Below are positions 22,109 through 30,941 of a stretch of DNA of 32,645 bases, piece after piece. Origin of the DNA: Anabaena sp. 54 (GTDB lineage: Bacteria > Cyanobacteriota > Cyanobacteriia > Cyanobacteriales > Nostocaceae). The DNA is taken from the NCBI GenBank assembly GCA_900299285.1, contig OMJF01000075.1, forward strand, positions 1-32,645, written 5' to 3'. The notes below the pieces were generated by a model, which was not told the origin of the DNA, ran no database searches, and saw only the letters and a list, made by a program, of their open reading frames with translations. The translations under genes and the position numbers were made by a program. Positions within the stretch are counted from its first letter, which is position 1. The number at the start of each line of letters is the position of its first letter.

Positions 22109-23953
22109 ATGCAGACAGCATTTATACTGTCAACAATAAAACTCTTCCAGGCTACAAGTTTTTGGCAAAATAATCGCTTAATATTACGAGAATTTAAACA
22201 CTTCCGACTTGTGGCAATTTTAGCCTTAGTGTTTTCAATTTTAGCAGCAAGTTTTGAAGGGTTTGGTTTAGGATTTCTGTTGGTATTTCTGCAAAGTTTA
22301 ACTACTCCTAATGCTGAACCCGTAAAAACAGGAATTGAGTGGTTTGATATTTTGATTTTAGGAATTAATGGTTCAGTAAATGAGCGATTATATCGAGTAT
22401 CAGCTTTAATTGTGATCACAACCTGTATGCGTGCATCTTTTAACTACTTCTCACAAATTTGCATCCAGTTTAGCGAAATAAGTTTAGTAGACACGCTCCG
22501 TAAAAGAGTTTTTGAACAATTGGAGGCTCAAACTCTCAGCTATTTTAATCAGAAAAAATCTGGAGAATTAATTAATATACTCACCAATGAAATGGAGAGA
22601 ATTAGACAGATTTTTGGTGGCATAGCTTTTTTTATTACTAGAGTCTTCGCACTCCTAGTCTATTCTGTTTCCCTGTTTATCCTTTCATGGCAACTCTCTA
22701 TAATTTCAATTTTGCTATTTAGCCTTTTAGCGGTGGCATTATCTACACTAAATAAACAAATTAGAGAACGTAGTTTTGGTATTACTACAGCTAATGATAA
22801 TTTTACTTCTAGGACCCTAGAGTTTATTCAAGGGATACGCACAATTCATGCTTTTTCTACTCAAGAATTTGAGCGAAAACGATATTATAAAGCAAGTGAA
22901 AAAATAGTTGACACTTTGAAAAGTGTTTATTGGATTTCTTTGGTAGTTAAGCCTCTAGCTGAGAGTATATCTACTCTAATTCTGATTAATATGATCATTG
23001 TGGCACTAGTCACAGGTTTAATGAAGGTTTCGGCTTTATTGACCTTTTTCTTTGTACTATTTCGCATTATCCCTATGACTCAAGATTTGAATGGAGTTGT
23101 AGCTTTTTTAACTAGCCAAGCTGGAGCAGTAGAAAATATTAAGAATTTGTTGAAAACTGATGATAAAATCTACTTTCAAAATGGCACACTCAAATTTCCA
23201 GGTTTAAAAAGGTCAATTGATTTAGTATCTGTAGATTTTGATTATGGTCTTAATCAACGAGTTTTACATAATATTACTCTCTCAATTAAACAAGGTGAAA
23301 TGACTGCCTTAATTGGTTCATCTGGTGCTGGAAAAACTACACTTGCAGATTTAATTCCTCGTTTTCATGATGCTAGTGATGGTTATATTTATGTAGATGA
23401 AGTTGATATTCGCAAATTTGAAATCAACTCTCTTCGTCGTCAGATAGCAGTTGTTAGTCAGGATACATTTATTTTCAATACTTCTGTTTGGAAAAATATT
23501 GCTTATGGTACACCAAAAGTAACAGAAACGGAAATTAAAGAAGCGGCTCGATTAGCAAATGCTCTAGAATTTATTTTAGAAATGCCGGAGGGGTTTAATA
23601 CACAATTGGGAGATAGAGGTGTTCGCTTATCAGGAGGACAAAGACAAAGAATTGCTATTGCCCGGGCCTTGCTGAGAAATCCAGAAATTTTGATTTTAGA
23701 TGAAGCTACAAGTGCCTTAGATTCTGTTTCTGAACGTTTAATTCAAGAGTCACTAGAAAAGCTATCTGTTGGTCGCACAGTAATTGCTATTGCTCACCGT
23801 CTTTCTACTATTGCTAAAGCTGATAAAGTTGTAGTTTTAGAACAGGGACGAATAGTAGAACAGGGTAAATATCAAGAACTTTTAGCACAAAAAGGTAAAC
23901 TTTGGCAATATCACCAAATGCAGTATGAAGTTAGCCATAAACATGATGGTTAA
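22109..23953 (+). CDS. hepA: ABC exporter HepA (heterocyst envelope polysaccharide)
   Basis: A 614-residue half-transporter with fused membrane and ATPase domains, expected to dimerise. Residues ~30-330 carry about six membrane helices. The ATPase domain has Walker A GSSGAGKTT (403-411), Q-loop Q451, signature LSGGQ (507-511), Walker B ILILDE (ending D531-E532) and the switch H563, all intact. In Anabaena PCC 7120 hepA (formerly hetA) is needed for deposition of the heterocyst polysaccharide layer and is switched on during differentiation (established knowledge). It lies 112 bp after hepC. AAGGA sits 5-6 bases before the ATG. The pairing with hepC and the surrounding glycosyltransferases is what identifies this ABC exporter as HepA among many similar ones. 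Confidence 0.9.
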   Translation: MQTAFILSTIKLFQATSFWQNNRLILREFKHFRLVAILALVFSILAASFEGFGLGFLLVFLQSLTTPNAEPVKTGIEWFDILILGINGSVNERLYRVSALIVITTCMRASFNYFSQICIQFSEISLVDTLRKRVFEQLEAQTLSYFNQKKSGELINILTNEMERIRQIFGGIAFFITRVFALLVYSVSLFILSWQLSIISILLFSLLAVALSTLNKQIRERSFGITTANDNFTSRTLEFIQGIRTIHAFSTQEFERKRYYKASEKIVDTLKSVYWISLVVKPLAESISTLILINMIIVALVTGLMKVSALLTFFFVLFRIIPMTQDLNGVVAFLTSQAGAVENIKNLLKTDDKIYFQNGTLKFPGLKRSIDLVSVDFDYGLNQRVLHNITLSIKQGEMTALIGSSGAGKTTLADLIPRFHDASDGYIYVDEVDIRKFEINSLRRQIAVVSQDTFIFNTSVWKNIAYGTPKVTETEIKEAARLANALEFILEMPEGFNTQLGDRGVRLSGGQRQRIAIARALLRNPEILILDEATSALDSVSERLIQESLEKLSVGRTVIAIAHRLSTIAKADKVVVLEQGRIVEQGKYQELLAQKGKLWQYHQMQYEVSHKHDG

Positions 23954-24010
23954 TATCATTATAAATCTGGGTTTATTTACTAAAATAACAGGATAGTAAT
24001 TAGTCAAAAA

Positions 24011-25481
24011 ATGTATAGAATAAGAGAAATGAATAATTCTTTTTTAGGATTCTTATCTTTAACTTTGTCTAAAGTAAACAAATCTGCTAATTATCAAAAT
24101 AACTTGGCAGAAAAATCATCAAATCAGCCAAAACTCCTTTGCATAGCCCATAATTTACCACCTTTAAAAAACCCTATTGCCTATAGGGCTAATAAACTAT
24201 TAGGAGAGTTTCAGAAAAGTTGGGAAATAGATGTATTAACGGCTACTAAAGATAGTTGTTTACCAGAAAAATGTCATATTCATTATGTGAAAAGTTGGTA
24301 TCCTGATGCTTTAATTACATGGTTACAGAAACTAAGATTTCAGAAAATATTAAACTTATTAATTTGGCCAGATCCAGAAATATTTTGGTTTTTTCCAGCA
24401 GTATTAAAAGGCTATCAATTAATTAAAAATCAACGACCAGATGCTATTTTTTGTGATCATGATGCCCTATTCTGCGGGTTTATTAGGAGTTGCACTAAAA
24501 TTCCTCACAGGCTTGCCTTTAATAGTTAGTTTAGATGATTCACTTAGTTGTACTGATATGCACCCTAAGTCTGTTAGTTGGTTACATTATCATCTAGAAC
24601 ATTGGCTAGAAAACCTTTATGTTCGACAAGCAAATGCGGTAGTTTATGTTTCTCAATTCAATTTAGATGTAGTCAAAAATCGTCAGCCTGAAACCCAAAA
24701 ATCAAAGTTTCATTTAATTCGTTGTGGTGCAGATCCTTTAGATTTTGCTACTGCTGTTAACTCCAAAAATGACAATTCATCTTTCGAGATTATTTATACA
24801 GGTGGGATGAATGGCTGGTATGATTTCTATCATTTACCTGAAGAAAAAACCGTATTTAAAAAACTTTATCAAGCTTGGGTAGAATGGGGATATTATCAAC
24901 GAGCAAAAATTGATTATCGTAGTTCTAGTCCAGTTTTTGTGGGTGAAGCTATTAGAAAAGTAAACGCAGAAAACCCGGCATGGCAAAGCAAAATCAAACT
25001 CTCTATTTATGGTAATAGTTTTCCAGAATTTGTAGTTAATCGAGTTTTAGAAAATCAAAATCTGACAGATATAGTAACTGTATCTGGAGCATTACCTCAC
25101 TTTCAAGCTATTCAATTAGCTAGACAGGCAGATTTATTATTAATAACTTTACCAAATCGTTCAGATGGTTCACCAGGAGGCAGAATTTCTTGCAAAAGCT
25201 ATGAATATTTAATGACAGATAGACCAATTTTAGCAGCCGTTCCCTACGGAGAAAATTGGGATTATTTACAAGATAAACCTGGTGTTTGGTTAGTAGAACC
25301 TACGGATGTAAAAGCTATGAAAGAAGTAATAACTGATATAGCTACAGCTAAGTTTTCTGGTTCTCCCTTGAGTTTTGATCGCAGTTATTTACACAAAGAA
25401 TTAAGTTATAAAACCCTGGTGCAAGACTACTTAAAAATTTTCAATTCTATTTGCTCAACCTCAACTTTTACTTTAGGTTAA
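24011..25481 (+). pseudogene. GT4-family glycosyltransferase interrupted by a frameshift
   Basis: Two overlapping frames together make one glycosyltransferase of about 489 residues. The first (24011-24529) gives the N-terminal GT-B half: LLCIAHNLPPLKNPIAYRA, IDVLTAT, WPDPEIFWFFPA, RPDAIF. The second (readable from 24441) continues MMPYSAGLLGVALKFLTGLPLIVSLDDS, with VYVSQFNLDVV, IRCGADPLDF, ALPHFQAIQLARQADLLL and CKSYEYLMTDRPILA. The frame changes at a run of six T (24447-24452): with five T the text reads DAIF-VIMMPYSAG without a break, exactly as expected for this family. The rest of the gene shows no other damage. It may be a recent inactivation, slippage-based switching, tolerated transcriptional slippage or a sequencing error. 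By position it matches a HEP-island glycosyltransferase just after hepA. Confidence 0.85.
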
Positions 25482-25598
25482 GTATCGTACATAAGCATCA
25501 GACAAATTCAATGTGTAATGAAACATATAAAAATTTCAATTGCACTCTGAAAATTCATCTTTTAATCAAGTATTCTGTTTATTTTTTGGATAAAAACA

Positions 25599-26468
25599 AT
25601 GGTAAATATAGGCTATCATTCTGCAAAATTTCAAGGAAAAATTCATCGTTTTGTATACACTAAAGCCATTAATAATATTGTCAATTTTCCACTGACTCCA
25701 GAGAAAAAAGCCAATATAAATGTCTATGCTTTTTCTTGTGAACGGGATTTGGCTATTCAAGTAGCAAATATTCGTTCATTTATTCGTTATGTTGGTATTC
25801 CTAACAAATTTATTGTCATTTCTGATGGTAGCTATTCCTCATCTTCTCGTAATATTTTACGCCAAATTAATGGCTGTGTTGATGTTATTGAATGGCAAGA
25901 TTTAGTAATAGGTGATATACCTAAACCTATTTCAAATTATGTGGTAGATTATCCTCATCGTGCGATTATGGCATTTTGGAGAAGATTGGCTGTATTAACT
26001 TCAATTTCTATTGATAAACCTACAATTTACACTGATGCTGATATTCTGTTTTTTCCAGGTGCTAAAGAAATTGTAAATTTATGTGATTCAAATGATAGTT
26101 ATTCTTGGTATTTACCTGATTGTTTACCGTCATTAGATGAACGGATAATATTACATGATCATGAAAAATTTAATCCAGTAAATGCGGGCTTTTTCATAGT
26201 AAAACAGCAAATAAACTGGGAAGAACCCCTAGAACGGGTTGCACAATTAGTAGATGAACCTGTGTATTTTACAGAACAAACTGTGGTGCATTTAGCTATG
26301 CACAATAATCAGGCAAAGCCTCTGGATAAAACCAAGTTTATTTTAAGTGTTGATGACCAATTTCAGTATTTAGAAAATTTCGATAAAAGGAAAATTGCTT
26401 TGAGACACTATGTTAATGATGTCAGACATAAATTTTGGTTGAGTTTAGGTATTTCTGGCTCAATTTGA
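25599..26468 (+). CDS. Putative GT-A glycosyltransferase with DxD motif
   Basis: A 289-residue protein that I cannot place firmly in a family. It has a GT-A look: NVYAFSCERDLAIQVANIRSF (41-61), YTDADILFF with D146-x-D148 as likely metal site, NPVNAGFFIVKQQ (192-204), and FTEQTVVHLAM. These features recall GT8- or GT77-like nucleotide-diphospho-sugar transferases. No membrane segment is seen. It sits among glycosyltransferases 118 bp after the frameshifted gene, so a role in building the HEP repeat unit is inferred. The start at 25599 is the first ATG, with no strong ribosome binding site. Confidence 0.72.
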   Translation: MVNIGYHSAKFQGKIHRFVYTKAINNIVNFPLTPEKKANINVYAFSCERDLAIQVANIRSFIRYVGIPNKFIVISDGSYSSSSRNILRQINGCVDVIEWQDLVIGDIPKPISNYVVDYPHRAIMAFWRRLAVLTSISIDKPTIYTDADILFFPGAKEIVNLCDSNDSYSWYLPDCLPSLDERIILHDHEKFNPVNAGFFIVKQQINWEEPLERVAQLVDEPVYFTEQTVVHLAMHNNQAKPLDKTKFILSVDDQFQYLENFDKRKIALRHYVNDVRHKFWLSLGISGSI

Positions 26469-26497
26469 CTGGAAAATTAAATTCCTAATAACTATTA

Positions 26498-26604
26498 TAC
26501 AGCACTTGCCAGTGTTATGAGGTACATATCTAGCGGGCAAGATGCCCGCACCACAAGAGTTTTATGATTCAACTTTGTACCTCATCAGATCGGAAAACGC
26601 TGTA
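26498..26604. mobile_element. TA-flanked MITE, copy 3
   Basis: 107 bp from TACAGC (26498) to GCTGTA (26604), with inner inverted parts ATGAGGTACA and TGTACCTCAT and a strong central hairpin GCGGGCA-AGA-TGCCCGC (26533-26549). It aligns over its whole length, in reverse orientation, with copy 1 at 7092-7198. It sits in the 167-bp gap between two glycosyltransferase genes, ending 31 bp before the next start codon. Confidence 0.78.
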
Positions 26605-26635
26605 ATCAATAACCAATAAGTTCAAGAAGTTGAAT

Positions 26636-27763
26636 ATGAATCATGCAATAGTTTCTCAACAGAAAATATATCAATGTTCTGCTGCTGATATTAGAGGTGG
26701 AGGAGGAATAGAAACTTATATAGCTTCTTTGGTAAATTCGCAGATATTAGGGGTGAGTAATCACCATATTAATTCTTTCCAAAATTTAGACCAAGGAGAA
26801 TGTAAATTACTCCACCTTCATGATCCAGAATTTTTAGCAGAATTGCGGGGAGAATGTCCGGCTATATTTACACTTCATAATCATTGTACTTACTGTCCTA
26901 GTGGCACAAAATATTTAGCAAATCGTCAACAGAAATGCGATCGCAATATGCACCCTCTTGGCTGCACGTGGGGACATTTGGTAGATGGTTGTGGTAGTCG
27001 TAGACCGCAAAAAATATGGCAAAATTGGCGGAGTAGTTACGATTTTCTCAGCAATGCTAAAAAAATCAATATTCCTATAATTGCTAATAGTAATTATGTG
27101 CGGAAGCAAATTATTAATAATGGTTTATCACCTCACCGGGTAATTACACTTCACTGTGGTGTAAAACAACCTAAATATCCTACGACATCTTTAACTAAAG
27201 AAATTCATCAAAATCAGCGAATTTTGTTTGTTGGTCGCATTGTTCCTGATAAAGGAATTGAATGGTTACTCAAAGCTTTAGTAAAGACTAACCCCAATAT
27301 TCATCTTGATATTGCTGGTGAAGGTTGGATTAGATCTAAGATGGAAAAATTAGCTGAAAAAATAGGTTTGAATAAGAGAATTACTTGGCATGGTTGGTGC
27401 AATAAAGACAAATTAAAAACACTTTATCAACAGTGTTTAGCTGTTGTTTTTCCCAGTCTTTGGCCTGAACCTGCTGGTTTAGTAACTCTAGAAGCTTATG
27501 CCCATTATCGTCCGATAATTGCTAGTTCAATTGGTGGTATTCCCGAATATGTACAAAATAGGAAAACAGGTATTTTAATCCCACCTAATCATATTCAAAA
27601 CCTCGCAGATGCTATCAATGAATTAGCAACAAACTATCACAAAAGCCGATTAATGGGTGAAGAAGGTCAAGAGCGGTTTCAGCAAGAATTTTCTCTTGAT
27701 CTTCACATTCACAAATTAGAAAAAATTTACTCACAAACTATTGCTGAATTTAAGCATCCCTGA
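26636..27763 (+). CDS. GT4-family glycosyltransferase with N-terminal Cys cluster
   Basis: A 375-residue GT-B enzyme. The N-terminal half has GGGGIETYIASL, LLHLHDPEF and a cysteine-rich loop: C84 and C87 in HNHCTYCPSG, C101, C110 and C119. Similar loops occur in other GT4 members and may bind metal or form a rigid lid. The donor half has LFVGRIVPDKGIEWLLKAL, IAGEGW, ITWHGW and the E-x7-E motif EPAGLVTLE. The start at 26636 has AAGAAG 6 bases upstream; TTG at 26630 is an alternative two codons longer. The stop codon (TGA, 27761-27763) lies inside a 29-bp hairpin repeat. Confidence 0.87.
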   Translation: MNHAIVSQQKIYQCSAADIRGGGGIETYIASLVNSQILGVSNHHINSFQNLDQGECKLLHLHDPEFLAELRGECPAIFTLHNHCTYCPSGTKYLANRQQKCDRNMHPLGCTWGHLVDGCGSRRPQKIWQNWRSSYDFLSNAKKINIPIIANSNYVRKQIINNGLSPHRVITLHCGVKQPKYPTTSLTKEIHQNQRILFVGRIVPDKGIEWLLKALVKTNPNIHLDIAGEGWIRSKMEKLAEKIGLNKRITWHGWCNKDKLKTLYQQCLAVVFPSLWPEPAGLVTLEAYAHYRPIIASSIGGIPEYVQNRKTGILIPPNHIQNLADAINELATNYHKSRLMGEEGQERFQQEFSLDLHIHKLEKIYSQTIAEFKHP

Positions 27764-27784
27764 CTTCTTGAAAAAGTTGGGGAT
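27756..27784. repeat. 29-bp hairpin repeat, copy 3, overlapping a stop codon
   Basis: ATCCCTGACTTCTTG...GTTGGGGAT is the same 29-bp element as at 7240. Its bases 6-8 (TGA, 27761-27763) are the stop codon of the upstream GT4 gene, so the last codons CAT-CCC-TGA are supplied by the repeat. Confidence 0.65.
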
Positions 27785-27812
27785 TTCAATTAAAAATCAA
27801 TAAATTGCAATC

Positions 27813-28799
27813 ATGTTTATTAATTCTCAACTCACACAGCCTCTGGTAAGCGTTATTATCCCTACCTATAATCGCCCAGAATATCTCCAACAAGCAATTA
27901 ATAGTGCAGTTCAACAAATTTATCAAAATATTGAAATTATAGTTTGTGATAATTGTAGTTCAGAAAATCCTGCATCTTTAATAGAATCATTTAACGACTC
28001 ACGCATCAAATTTCACCGACATCCAGAAAATATTGGGATGTTAGCTAATCAACTTTATGCTTTGAAAATGGCACAAGGTAAATATATTACTAGTCTCCAT
28101 GATGATGATATGTGGAATGAAGATTTTTTAGTCAAACTTGTGCCTCATTTAGAAGCAAATCCTGATTTAATTCTCGCTTTTTGCGACCAATATATTATTG
28201 ACGCTCAAGGACAAATTAATTATTCTGGAACTGAGGAAAATTCACGGGGATTTAAGCGAGATAAAATCACCCCAGGAATTCATCAAAATTTCTCCAAAAT
28301 CGGCCTAATTGATAAAAGTATACCTACCGCAGCGGCCGCTGTAATTCGTAATAGTTTAATTAATTGGGATAGTATTCCTCCAGAAGTTGGGGGAATGTGG
28401 GATTTATATTTAACATATCTTTGTTGTATATCTGGCAATGGAGTCTACTATCATCCAGAAAGATTAACACGATATCGCGCCCATGAACAAACTGATACTA
28501 TGCTCAGTGGCAAACGTAATGTTCAAGCAAAAATTCGTAAAGGTAAAAGTGAGATATTCTGTTATCAAGTCTTTATGGAAGATGAACGTTTAAAGGAATT
28601 TAATTCCCACTTTAGAAAAAAATGGTTAGCAGCTAATACAACTTTAGGAATTGGCTTATTACGAGATCAAAAAATCTTAGATGCTCGCTATTATTTTTGG
28701 CAAACTTTAAGTGAACAAAAATTTAATTTGCGAACTTTAGTAGCTTTGATTCTCAGTTTTATCCCCGCCAATTTAACAAATAAAATCTTGAATGTTTAA
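27813..28799 (+). CDS. GT2-family glycosyltransferase
   Basis: A 328-residue GT-A enzyme. VSVIIPTYNRPEYLQQAINSA opens the domain, IEIIVCDNCSSENPA follows, and SLHDDDMWNEDFL gives the DxD-type metal site. PTAAAAVIRNSLI and YRAHEQTDT are usual for the family. There is no large membrane region. It starts 49 bp after the preceding GT4 gene and ends 12 bp before the next, so it is part of one transcript. Donor and acceptor are unknown; a sugar of the HEP repeat is inferred. Confidence 0.87.
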   Translation: MFINSQLTQPLVSVIIPTYNRPEYLQQAINSAVQQIYQNIEIIVCDNCSSENPASLIESFNDSRIKFHRHPENIGMLANQLYALKMAQGKYITSLHDDDMWNEDFLVKLVPHLEANPDLILAFCDQYIIDAQGQINYSGTEENSRGFKRDKITPGIHQNFSKIGLIDKSIPTAAAAVIRNSLINWDSIPPEVGGMWDLYLTYLCCISGNGVYYHPERLTRYRAHEQTDTMLSGKRNVQAKIRKGKSEIFCYQVFMEDERLKEFNSHFRKKWLAANTTLGIGLLRDQKILDARYYFWQTLSEQKFNLRTLVALILSFIPANLTNKILNV

Positions 28800-28811
28800 G
28801 AGAGGTTATAA

Positions 28812-30014
28812 GTGAAACTTTGTATTGTTACCCACAAAATCAAAAAAGGTGATGGTCAAGGACGAGTTAATTATGAAGTAGCTCAAGAAGCAATTCGTCG
28901 GGGTTATCAATTAACATTATTAGCCAGTGAAGTCGCCCCTGAATTATTAGAAAATCCTGCGGTTAATTGGATTTCTATTCCAGTGGAAGGTTATCCTAGC
29001 GAATTTATTCGCAATTTGATTTTTGCGAAAAAAAGTGCAGATTGGTTGGGTAAAAATCGAGGTAATTTGGATTTAATTAAAGTCAATGGTGCAATTACTA
29101 TGGGTGCAGCAGATGTGAATGCTGTACATTTTGTTCATAGTTCATGGTGGCGATCGCCTGTGCATATTTCTCGCACTCGTAAAGACTTTTACGGTTTATA
29201 TCAATGGTTATTTACTGCGGCTAATTCCTATTGGGAAAAACAAGCTTTTTCTCAAGCTAAAAGTATTATTGCTGTTTCAGAAAAAGTAGCGAAAGAATTG
29301 GTCAACATTGGTGTACCTCGCCAAAAAATTCGAGTGATTGTCAATGGTGTAGACTTACAAGAATTTACTCCTGGTGTTATTTCTCGTAGCTTATTGGGTT
29401 TACCGGAAAATGTTAATTTGGCATTATTTGCAGGAGATATTCGTACACCAAGAAAAAATTTAGATACGGTATTAAAAGCTTTAAAAAAAGTTGCCAACTT
29501 ACATTTAGCCGTAGTTGGAAATACGAAAGGAAGTCCGTTTTTAGAATTAGCAAATAATTTGGGTATCAGTGAAAGAGTACATTTTTTGGGATATCGTCGA
29601 GACATGGCCCAAATTATGCAAGCAGCAGATTTTTTTGTATTTCCTTCCCGTTACGAAGCTTGCACCCTTGTACTATTAGAAGCATTGGCTTCTGGCTTAC
29701 CTGTGATTACAGCCACCGCTACAGGGGGTGCAGAATTGGTAACAGCAGAAGCAGGAATTGTCTTGCCAGAAACGGATCACATTGATAGTTTAGCAGCTAG
29801 TTTATCTTTATTAACCAGCGATCGCCCACTACGTCAACAAATGGCACAGGCTGCCCGCGTCCTAGCACAAAAACATAGCTGGACAAATATGGCACAAAAC
29901 TATCTCAATATATTTGCGGAATTAACCAACCATGAGAAACACAGTTCTCATCCCCACCTATCGCCGTCCTCAAGACCTGTACCGCTGTCTGAAAGCCCTA
30001 GAACAGCAAACTAA
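28812..30014 (+). CDS. GT4-family glycosyltransferase
   Basis: A 400-residue GT-B enzyme. KKGDGQGRVNYEVAQEAI (acceptor-side loop), VHFVHSSWWRSPV, IAVSEKVAKELVNIGV, VIVNGVDLQEFTPG, LFAGDIRTPRKNLDTVL, LGYRRDMAQIM and the E-x7-E motif EACTLVLLE mark a complete retaining glycosyltransferase. The GTG start at 28812 has AGAGG 6 bases upstream. The last ~28 residues (NHEKHSSHPHLSPSSRPVPL...) are read out of frame from the next gene, whose ATG is at 29932, and are unlikely to be folded. The overlap of 83 bp suggests that an older stop codon near 29935 was lost, or that this is tight translational coupling. Confidence 0.87.
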   Translation: MKLCIVTHKIKKGDGQGRVNYEVAQEAIRRGYQLTLLASEVAPELLENPAVNWISIPVEGYPSEFIRNLIFAKKSADWLGKNRGNLDLIKVNGAITMGAADVNAVHFVHSSWWRSPVHISRTRKDFYGLYQWLFTAANSYWEKQAFSQAKSIIAVSEKVAKELVNIGVPRQKIRVIVNGVDLQEFTPGVISRSLLGLPENVNLALFAGDIRTPRKNLDTVLKALKKVANLHLAVVGNTKGSPFLELANNLGISERVHFLGYRRDMAQIMQAADFFVFPSRYEACTLVLLEALASGLPVITATATGGAELVTAEAGIVLPETDHIDSLAASLSLLTSDRPLRQQMAQAARVLAQKHSWTNMAQNYLNIFAELTNHEKHSSHPHLSPSSRPVPLSESPRTAN

Positions 30015-30891
30015 ACCAGTTGATCAGGCGATCGTCGTCATCAGGGATACAGACACACAAACCCAGCAGTTTCTTGACCAACAGCACCACTATCTACCCC
30101 TAGAAACCGTTACTGTCAGTCAACCGGGGGTAGTGGCCGCCCTCAACACTGGACTAATCAAAGTCAATGGTGACATCCTTTCCATTACCGACGATGACGC
30201 AGCCCCCCATCCTGACTGGTTAGTTAAAATTAATACCCATTTCTTGGCTGATCCTCACATTGGTGGAGTTGGTGGCCGTGATTGGATTTATCAAGGGGGA
30301 AAATTGGAAGACAAGTCCCAACCAGTTGTTGGTAAATTGCAATGGTTTGGGCGCGTTATAGGCAACCATCATTTAGGAATTGGCGCACCCCGTGAAGTTG
30401 ATATTCTTAAAGGTGTGAATATGAGCTTTCGCACCCAAGCGATTGGAGAATTACGCTTTGACGAAAGAATGAAAGGGACTGGCGCACAAGTACATTTTGA
30501 AATGTCCTTTACTCTGACCCTAAAACGAGCGGGTTGGAAAATGATTTATGATCCCAGTATTGCTGTAGATCACTATCCAGCCCAACGTTTTGATGAAGAT
30601 CAACGCCACAACTTCAACGACATTGCATTAATTAACCTAGTCCATAATGAAACCCTAATTTTATTAGAACATCTTTCTCCAATACGTCGCTTTGTGTTTT
30701 TATTGTGGTCAATTTTAGTAGGTACAAGGGAAAGTTTCGGAATTTGTCAATGGTTGAGACTATTTCCCAAACAAGGACAACTTGCTAGTAAAAAATTGCA
30801 AGCATCTTTCAAAGGAAGATGGTTAGGATATCAACAGTATAGGATTGAATTAGCAAAATTTAACCTTGATAAACACCATTTCGGCTATTAA
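29932..30891 (+). CDS. GT2-family glycosyltransferase
   Basis: A 319-residue GT-A enzyme: VLIPTYRRPQDLYRCLKALEQQ, QAIVVIRDTDT, QPGVVAALNTGLIKVNGDILSITDDDAAPHPDWL with the DxD-like DDD, then GGVGGRDWIYQ and GVNMSFRTQAIGELRFDERMKGTG. The last ~80 residues include a hydrophobic stretch (RRFVFLLWSILVGTRE) that may anchor it to the membrane. The ATG at 29932 lies inside the preceding gene, and translation there must restart in another frame. The first ~200 bases are more GC-rich than the surrounding DNA. It is followed after 50 bp by the polymerase-like gene. Confidence 0.87.
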   Translation: MRNTVLIPTYRRPQDLYRCLKALEQQTKPVDQAIVVIRDTDTQTQQFLDQQHHYLPLETVTVSQPGVVAALNTGLIKVNGDILSITDDDAAPHPDWLVKINTHFLADPHIGGVGGRDWIYQGGKLEDKSQPVVGKLQWFGRVIGNHHLGIGAPREVDILKGVNMSFRTQAIGELRFDERMKGTGAQVHFEMSFTLTLKRAGWKMIYDPSIAVDHYPAQRFDEDQRHNFNDIALINLVHNETLILLEHLSPIRRFVFLLWSILVGTRESFGICQWLRLFPKQGQLASKKLQASFKGRWLGYQQYRIELAKFNLDKHHFGY

Positions 30892-30941
30892 TTAAAACCT
30901 GCCAACGCCCAAATTTTTATTCATAGAATATCGAGATCAAA

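Noticed and set aside
22087..22419. 110-residue minus-strand ORF over the hepA start
   Set aside because: It is antisense to a well-supported exporter gene and mirrors its codons; no start signal or domain.
24011..24529. Reading the N-terminal and C-terminal halves of the frameshifted GT4 as two separate genes
   Set aside because: The second frame lacks its own ribosome binding site, the join falls inside a conserved GT4 segment, and removing one T restores a continuous typical protein.
25451..25663. 70-residue plus-strand ORF after the frameshifted glycosyltransferase
   Set aside because: It overlaps the ends of both neighbours, has low-complexity composition, no ribosome binding site and no recognisable motif.
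29252..29605. 117-residue minus-strand ORF inside the GT4 at 28812
   Set aside because: Antisense shadow of a conserved glycosyltransferase, with no start signal.
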